From assembly GCA_964596775.1 (NCBI GenBank), contig CAZQVN010000001.1, positions 186,001 to 250,000 of the forward strand: a stretch of 64,000 nucleotides of DNA, read 5' to 3'. Source of the DNA: CAZQVN01 sp964596775. Lineage in GTDB: Bacteria > Eisenbacteria > RBG-16-71-46 > JABDJR01 > JAWXBZ01. The translations under genes and the position numbers were made by a program. The notes under the pieces were generated by a model. It searched no databases. It worked only from the letters and a program-made list of their open reading frames with translations, and had not been told where the DNA came from. Shown here in pieces: positions 58,843 through 64,000 of the stretch (positions within the stretch are counted from its first letter, which is position 1; every line of letters begins with the position of its first letter).

Positions 58843-60642
58843 TCATCCCCCGGCGCCGGCGGCGCGCATGGCCCGGGCCGCAATGCCGTTCCGCGGATCG
58901 AACCCCAGCGCTTCGTTCAGCCACATCCGGCTGTTCGTCCTGTCCCCGCGGACCAGGTACAGCAACCCGACCGCCGTGCAGTAGACGCTCTTGCCCGGAT
59001 CGTCCATGGCGGCAAACCGGTCGCCGGCCACCTTGAGATGCGGTTCGGCCTTCTGCGCATCGAGCTCCCGGAGCGCCGAAACCGCCAGCCCCAGCCGGGC
59101 GCGCCAGGCCAGGGAGTCCTGCGCCGCCGCGGACGCAAACGCGGCGTCGGCCTCCGAGCGCCGACCGGATGCCGACCGCGTCCAGCCGAGCAGCGCCGTC
59201 AACTCTCCGTTTCCGGTCTTCGGTACCGTTTCGTCGAGCACCTCCTCGAGCCGTGCTTCCGGCAGCCGCATCCGCGCTCCGCTCTCGAGGCTCGCGGATT
59301 CCAGCCGGTACACGGTGAACAGTTCCTCGGCAAAGGACAGCTGGTTCGGGTACCGCGCGAGCAGCGCCCGGTAGAGCCCCGCCGCTCCGTCCACGTCACC
59401 GAAGATCAGCGCCAGGCGGGCCTGTTCGCGGCGGACGACCGGATATCGGCCCGGCTCGAGATCCTCGCAGCGGTTCAGGTTCGCCGCGGCGTACTTGAGA
59501 TCCGCGAGCTTCTGCTCCCCCCGCTCCCGCGCCAGCACCCAGAGTGCCAGGGCGAGCGAGTCCGCCGGCACGTCCTGGTTGCGGAAGAGAAGGCTCCGCG
59601 CCGCGATCGGAAGCAGGATCTGGCCGGTGACCACCGTTCCGAGCAGGCCGTACGCCTCGGCGTACGTCGTGTCCCGGTTGGCGGCCTCCGCGAGCATGCG
59701 GCGCGTGGTGGGCGCGACGACCCGGGCCAGCAGGGAAAACACGGAATCGATGCCGGCGCCGCTCCACACGTCCGGGCGCGCCATCCGGTCCGCGTAGAAC
59801 TCCACGAGCGACTGCTCGATCCGGAAGCGCGCCCCTTCCACGAGATGGCGCGCCGCGAGGATCGAATCGGCGGGGGCCGGCCTGTCGAACCAGGCGAGCC
59901 CCGCGGACCGGATGGACCGGAACGGACCGAGCTTCATCGAGTCCGGCGCCGACGAGAACACGAGCAGCTCCGCGTGGGCCGCCCGCGCGAAAACCCGGGC
60001 GGGGGGACGGGGGCCGTTCATGGCCCGCCGGAACAGGACCGCCGCGGAATCCGGCCGGCCCGACAGCAGGAAAAGATCGCCGAGATCGGTCAGGAACTCC
60101 CCCTGCTCCGGCTCTCCGGCGAGAAGTTTCCGGTAGCCCGCGATGGCGGTTCGCAGCCGTTCGTCGCGTCCCGCCGGATCCCAGGGCACGGCGGGCATTC
60201 CGGTCCGGTAGTCGGGGTGTGCGGGGTCGCCGAGCCGCGCCGCCGCGTCGTTCAGGAACGCCAGCTCGAAATTCAGCCGGGCCCGGGCCACCGCGGGCAG
60301 ATCCGACCGGCCCAGTTCCCTGAGCCGCCAGCCGAAGTCGTACTCGATCGGGTGCGTGAGCGGGTTGAACGCGGCCGGCTCCCAGTCCCAGCGGAGCAGC
60401 GGTTCGAGCGACGGCTGCTCCAGCTCCCTGAGGAGCGCGACCGCCTCCGGGGGCGCCGTGCGGATCGGCTCGGGCGGCTGACCGTGCGCGGGGGAAGGGC
60501 CCGCAATCCGGAAACAGGCCAGCAGGACCGGCAGCAGCAACAGCAGCGACCACTCGCGGGGTCGCACCGCGGCGGCGGGAGCGAACCTCCTCCTCTCGAC
60601 TCCCCCGGGGAGACGCTCCGGGGTATCGGCGGCTCTATTCAT
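58843..60642 (-). CDS. Secreted or membrane-anchored TPR-type repeat protein
   Basis: 599 residues. A basic N-terminus and hydrophobic helix (WSLLLLLPVLLACFRIAG) act as signal or anchor, with a cysteine that could be lipidated. The remainder is helical with many TPR-like units (GYRKLLAGEPEQGEFLTDLG, LYRALLARYPNQLSFAEELF, AWRARLGLAVSALRELDAQ). No enzymatic motif. The start overlaps the stop of the SerK/SbnI-like gene by eight bases, indicating coupling. Probably a periplasmic scaffold. I do not recognise a specific family. Confidence 0.75.
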   Translation of the reverse strand: MNRAADTPERLPGGVERRRFAPAAAVRPREWSLLLLLPVLLACFRIAGPSPAHGQPPEPIRTAPPEAVALLRELEQPSLEPLLRWDWEPAAFNPLTHPIEYDFGWRLRELGRSDLPAVARARLNFELAFLNDAAARLGDPAHPDYRTGMPAVPWDPAGRDERLRTAIAGYRKLLAGEPEQGEFLTDLGDLFLLSGRPDSAAVLFRRAMNGPRPPARVFARAAHAELLVFSSAPDSMKLGPFRSIRSAGLAWFDRPAPADSILAARHLVEGARFRIEQSLVEFYADRMARPDVWSGAGIDSVFSLLARVVAPTTRRMLAEAANRDTTYAEAYGLLGTVVTGQILLPIAARSLLFRNQDVPADSLALALWVLARERGEQKLADLKYAAANLNRCEDLEPGRYPVVRREQARLALIFGDVDGAAGLYRALLARYPNQLSFAEELFTVYRLESASLESGARMRLPEARLEEVLDETVPKTGNGELTALLGWTRSASGRRSEADAAFASAAAQDSLAWRARLGLAVSALRELDAQKAEPHLKVAGDRFAAMDDPGKSVYCTAVGLLYLVRGDRTNSRMWLNEALGFDPRNGIAARAMRAAGAGG

Positions 60643-61462
60643 CGAAGATGACCGTCGGTTCGGGGTAGGCGCGGATCTTCTTGTTCCGGACCTTGGCCGC
60701 GATCCACGCGTCGAGTTTCCGGTTCCGTTCCTTCATGTCCATGCGACCGCGGAGAATCCGCAGCGGCAGGTTGACCTTCAGCGCGCGGTTCGGAATGAAG
60801 TGCTTGGTGATCCCCGGCGGGAGCTTCTCGTTTTCCTTGAGCGCGAAGCGGACGATGTCCTTCTTGCGAAAACCGGGAAACAGGATGACCGCGGTGACGT
60901 TGTCGTGCGTCTTGTCGGTCAGGAGATCGATCTGCTCGTCGGCGATCCGGTAGATGCGGGTCTTCCGCTTGTAGATGTCGGTGACCCCGCGCAGGACCCG
61001 GGCGGCGCTGACGCCCGGGTCGGGCTTCAGCAGGTAGTGATCTCCGCGGGTCATCCGGATCAGGCAGGCATTGCGGCCGCGGACGGACGCCTCGGTGGCG
61101 TGATCCACCTCCGCGACGGTGGCCCCCTCGATCCGGTGCAGGGCCTCCACGAGATGGTCGGCGTCGAAGTTGATCAGCAGGTGGTGCCAGCGGGTCAGGC
61201 GGATTTCCGGATTCCCGTAGTCCACGACCTGCACCATGAACGCGGGAAACTTCATCGCCATGGCTCCGCTGACCCGATTCGCTCCGTCGAGGACGATCAG
61301 CCGGCGCGTGCCCGGCACCTCCCCCACCACCGGGGGGTTCCCCAGGACCCCGTCGCTGCCGAGGCGCTCCACGATCCCCGAAACCCGGGTCGGATCGAAC
61401 TCCTCGTGCAGGATCAAGCGGTTCAGGGGAACGATGCGCAGGTCCGGCAGCTTGATTTCCAT
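60635..61462 (-). CDS. ParB/Srx-fold protein of the SbnI/SerK type
   Basis: 275 residues. The N-terminal domain resembles the ParB/sulfiredoxin-like kinase fold of the free serine kinase SerK and the siderophore regulator SbnI: LHEEFDPTRVSGIVERL with Glu20/Glu21 near the family's catalytic Glu, NPPVVGEV, and LDGANRVSGAMA at 59-66. The C-terminal part FPGFRKKDIVRFAL to FIPNRALKVNLPL also fits. Relatives phosphorylate serine with ADP or bind heme and DNA. There is no siderophore cluster here. It begins 12 bases after the YgfZ-like gene. Assignment rests on motif recall. Confidence 0.6.
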   Translation of the reverse strand: MEIKLPDLRIVPLNRLILHEEFDPTRVSGIVERLGSDGVLGNPPVVGEVPGTRRLIVLDGANRVSGAMAMKFPAFMVQVVDYGNPEIRLTRWHHLLINFDADHLVEALHRIEGATVAEVDHATEASVRGRNACLIRMTRGDHYLLKPDPGVSAARVLRGVTDIYKRKTRIYRIADEQIDLLTDKTHDNVTAVILFPGFRKKDIVRFALKENEKLPPGITKHFIPNRALKVNLPLRILRGRMDMKERNRKLDAWIAAKVRNKKIRAYPEPTVIFDE

Positions 61463-61474
61463 CGGAAAACGTCC

Positions 61475-62575
61475 TCAGCTTCGAAAAGGGATGCGGACGA
61501 CCCGGGCTTCGACTGGCCCGGACTCCGTTTGAACCGTGACTTCCACCTCGCCGGACTCCTCCGGCACTTCGTCGTTCCGAACGTATCCGAGCCCGATCCA
61601 GCCGTCTTCGCGCCAGGAGCGGGCCGTCGACGTGACGCGCCCGGCGTTCGCCGAGCCCTTCGATACCTCGAGGGCCTCCCCTTCCGCCGGCGCGGACACC
61701 TCGCGCGCCAGCCGGAAACCGCACAACCGGCGCTTGATGGACTTGTAGGTGATCATCCGGGCGATCACTTCCTGCCCGGGATAGCATCCCTTCTCGAAGC
61801 CGATCGACGCGCGGAGTCCGGCTTCCAGCGGGTTCGCCGCCTCGGTCAGCTCCCGACCGACGGCGGGAATCCCCTCCTCCAGCCGATACGCTTCCGCCGC
61901 TTCCCGGCCGGCCGGGGTGACACCCTGCTCCGTCACCAGTCGTTCCACGATCGTCAGGACGCGCGCCGCGGGAATCACGAGGAGAAACGTGTCGGATCCG
62001 GTGCGGGCCGCGGTCAACGCCGCCGATCCGGAGCCGTCCGACACGTGGCCGCCCGGCTCGATCCCTCCGGCGCCCGGGAGGACGGCCTCGATCGCTCCGG
62101 CCGCCCGCGGTCCGGCGACCGTCATGATCTCGGACTCGCCCGACGCGTCGTGGACCTGGACGTCGTCCATGATCGTCATCCGGTCGACCCAGGCGGCGTC
62201 CGCCGCCGCCCGTCCCGGCCCCGTCCGCAGGAGAATCCGCTCCGGGAACACGAGAACGTCGACATGGTCCAGAATGCGCGCCGTCTCCGTCTGGATCACC
62301 GTGCCCGCCAGGCGCCCCGGCGCGAGGTCCTTGAGCTCGCCGGTCGTCGTCCGCTGGAGGAGATCCAGCCTGTCCGCGCCGGTCAGGACCAGGCAGCCGT
62401 CCCGGGGGTGATCGATCAGGGCGGCTCCCTGCCGGATCGATTCGTATTCCGCGCGCGGATTTCCGAAGTGGTCGGGGCCGGGATGGTGCGGGCCGGGTTC
62501 CCGGCCGCCGGTCGCGGCGTCCGGGCCCATGACGCCGCCGTGTTCCCGAAACCAGGCATCGAGTGGATCATGCAT
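61475..62575 (-). CDS. ygfZ: YgfZ/GcvT-type tetrahydrofolate-dependent protein
   Basis: 366 residues with the aminomethyltransferase fold. The YgfZ hallmark KGCYPGQE is present with Cys264. The N-terminal GcvT-like opening is ALIDHPRDGCLVLTGADRLD and the closing barrel has WIGLGYVRNDE. YgfZ supports folding or repair of iron-sulfur enzymes such as MiaB using folate. The first 45 residues are a histidine and proline-rich extension. It is the first gene of a minus-strand set with the SerK/SbnI-like and TPR genes, 59 bases from the divergent dipeptidase gene. Confidence 0.88.
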   Translation of the reverse strand: MHDPLDAWFREHGGVMGPDAATGGREPGPHHPGPDHFGNPRAEYESIRQGAALIDHPRDGCLVLTGADRLDLLQRTTTGELKDLAPGRLAGTVIQTETARILDHVDVLVFPERILLRTGPGRAAADAAWVDRMTIMDDVQVHDASGESEIMTVAGPRAAGAIEAVLPGAGGIEPGGHVSDGSGSAALTAARTGSDTFLLVIPAARVLTIVERLVTEQGVTPAGREAAEAYRLEEGIPAVGRELTEAANPLEAGLRASIGFEKGCYPGQEVIARMITYKSIKRRLCGFRLAREVSAPAEGEALEVSKGSANAGRVTSTARSWREDGWIGLGYVRNDEVPEESGEVEVTVQTESGPVEARVVRIPFRS

Positions 62576-62634
62576 AGGCCGGACATTGTCGGGGCTTTAA
62601 ATCCGGGGGGTCAAGGGGTACGATTCTCGCCCCG

Positions 62635-64000
62635 ATGAAAGCGTTCCGGTATTTCTTCTCTCTCGTGATGATACTGCTCGCCGCCGGCACGACTCCCGCC
62701 GGCGCGGCGGGCGGCACCCCCGCGCCCCTCGATCCGTTCGAGCTCTTCCTGAACGACCAGCGCGGAGAGATCGCGCGCGAATGCGATTTTTCCGGAAAGA
62801 GCCGCGCGGTGGTCCACGAGGCGGCCTGGGCGCGGTTCAAGGGCGTCGTGGAGCGGCGTCTCCGCCGCGAGGGTTCCGAGGATCTCCGGGCCCGCTGGGC
62901 GCTTCTCGCCGCCATGGCCCCCTCCGAACTCTCCAGGACCCCCGAGTTTTCCGGCCTGCTCAGGAGTTATGCGTCCGCCCGCTACTCCTCCGACCTGGTG
63001 CGGATCGTCACGGAACTCGTGCGCTGCCGGACGATCGAAAACGGCGTGGTCCCGGTTTCCGAGAACCCGGCGTTCCGGCGGTGCACGGCCATCGTCGACT
63101 CGCTGGCGCGGGAGCACGAGTTCGAGTTTTCCGTTCTCGCCGACGGCCTGGCTCTCGAGCTGGCGTTCGGGTCCGGGCCGGACACGCTGGGGATCTGGAG
63201 CCACCTCGACGTGGTGCCCGCCGACAGCGCGGGGTGGAGCGTGGATCCGTGGGTCGGCGCGGTGAAGGACGGCAGGATCGAGGCGCGGGGCGTGGAGGAC
63301 GACAAGGGACCGTTCGCGGCCTCGCTCCTGGCGCTGCGCGCCTTCCGCGACACCGGGGTTCCGCTGGTGCGCCGGGTGATGCTGTTTGCGGGATACGCCG
63401 AGGAAACGACGTTCGCGGACATCGACGGGTATCTCAAGGTGCGGCCGGCCCCGTCGATGAACGTGGTGGTGGACGGAGCCTTCCCGGTGATCGTCGCCGA
63501 GAAGGGAATGACCACGATCACCGTGGCCTCGAGTTTCAGCCGGGCGCCGATGCGTCTCTGCCGCACGGGCTACATCATCCGCGGGCTGAAGGGGGGCACG
63601 GTTTCGAACCAGGTTCCCGATCACGCGGAGATCCGCCTGTACAGCGCCGACAAGGGCGCCGTGGCCGCGTTTCACCAGGTGAGCCGCCGGGTCAGCGAGT
63701 TCAACCAGAACAATTCGCGGGCCCGGCTGACCGCACGGCGGGACGGGGACGATGTCGTCGTGACGGCGGAAGGAAAAGCCGCCCACGGATCGACGCCGGA
63801 GTCGGGTCACAACGCCATCGTCGACATCGCCCAGTTCGTGTCCGACAACGGAATGACCTGCCCGAATCCGCCCCACTGGATCCTGATGTTCATCCAGGAG
63901 TTCGTCGGCGAGGACCATGCCGGCCGGGGGCTGGGGATCGCGGCGAAGGATTCCGTGATGGGCCCGACGACCGTCAACGTCGGTTTCCTCAGTCTCGAAA
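62635..64000 (+). CDS. M20-family dipeptidase (PepV-like), 3' end outside window
   Basis: 455 codons are visible. A signal peptide (FFSLVMILLAAGTTPAGA) sends it to the periplasm. After an N-terminal domain of about 95 residues, the metallopeptidase signature appears: SHLDVVPADSAGWSVDPWVG with the metal His-x-Asp, then ARGVEDDKGP and AGYAEETTFADIDGYL holding the catalytic and metal-binding acids. Later, AEGKAAHGSTPESGHNA is the lid-domain His motif. Members cleave dipeptides with two zinc ions. The ATG at 62635 begins 59 bases from the divergent ygfZ-like start. No stop occurs before the window ends. Confidence 0.88.
   Translation, partial: MKAFRYFFSLVMILLAAGTTPAGAAGGTPAPLDPFELFLNDQRGEIARECDFSGKSRAVVHEAAWARFKGVVERRLRREGSEDLRARWALLAAMAPSELSRTPEFSGLLRSYASARYSSDLVRIVTELVRCRTIENGVVPVSENPAFRRCTAIVDSLAREHEFEFSVLADGLALELAFGSGPDTLGIWSHLDVVPADSAGWSVDPWVGAVKDGRIEARGVEDDKGPFAASLLALRAFRDTGVPLVRRVMLFAGYAEETTFADIDGYLKVRPAPSMNVVVDGAFPVIVAEKGMTTITVASSFSRAPMRLCRTGYIIRGLKGGTVSNQVPDHAEIRLYSADKGAVAAFHQVSRRVSEFNQNNSRARLTARRDGDDVVVTAEGKAAHGSTPESGHNAIVDIAQFVSDNGMTCPNPPHWILMFIQEFVGEDHAGRGLGIAAKDSVMGPTTVNVGFLSLE

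Overview
The window is 64 kb of a GC-rich bacterial chromosome. It is densely packed, with many ATGA, GTGA or TTGA start/stop overlaps and frequent GTG and TTG starts that are backed by ribosome binding sites. I see no tRNA, rRNA, CRISPR array, transposase or integrase. Two secreted proteins end in a FlgD-like/type-A sorting module (one with the motif NEPNPFNP), and Lpp/Nal1/beta-propeller type surface proteins are common. This points to a Gram-negative, aerobic member of the FCB-related candidate phyla (Eisenbacteria, Krumholzibacteriota or Latescibacterota-like). That assignment is inference from gene style; no marker gene is present.

Layout. 0-13 kb: tail of an ArgZ/TIGR00300-type gene, a spermidine-synthase-like membrane protein, a secreted S1 protease with a separate small lipoprotein resembling its prodomain, a DCC-lipase maturation factor fusion, an arylamine N-acetyltransferase, secreted propeller/FlgD proteins and a quinone oxidoreductase. 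13-17.8 kb: an aa3-type cytochrome c oxidase operon in the order I-III-IV-small-small-II. 17.8-30 kb: a propeller protein, a GNAT, two divergently transcribed membrane pyrophosphatases of different cation classes, a MarR regulator, a KamA-like radical SAM enzyme, a CPA2 antiporter, a DUF1028 protein and a cupredoxin lipoprotein. 30-37 kb: oxidase biogenesis, namely ctaA-ctaB-ABC ATPase-ABC permease, then an ECF sigma/anti-sigma pair fused translationally to SCO and DUF420.

37-45.5 kb: an envelope block. Four minus-strand genes (outer-membrane barrel, OmpA lipoprotein, large lipoprotein, OmpA lipoprotein) diverge from a plus-strand barrel gene, which is followed by an NtrC-type response regulator, its histidine kinase and a lipoprotein. 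The divergent intergenic region holds sigma-54-like -24/-12 elements pointing both ways around a palindromic repeat, so I propose that the regulator controls this block. 45.5-52.4 kb: a P1B-type ATPase, a ferredoxin, an alcohol dehydrogenase coupled to a DASS transporter, a dual-specificity phosphatase and a DUF2135-like lipoprotein. 52.4-57.4 kb: a five-gene acyl-CoA catabolic operon (aldehyde dehydrogenase, three crotonases, 3-hydroxyacyl-CoA dehydrogenase) resembling lower phenylacetate or beta-oxidation steps. 57.6-64 kb: a lipoprotein with a second sigma-54-like promoter, a small PCP_red-like protein, a TPR protein, a SerK/SbnI-like ParB-fold protein, a YgfZ-like protein and the start of an M20 dipeptidase.

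The main theme is aerobic energy metabolism (oxidase, its heme and copper assembly, pyrophosphate-driven ion pumping) and envelope control. The most promising undescribed systems are the sigma-54/NtrC-controlled envelope locus with a terminator-bearing leader, and the ECF sigma factor welded to the copper-delivery genes.
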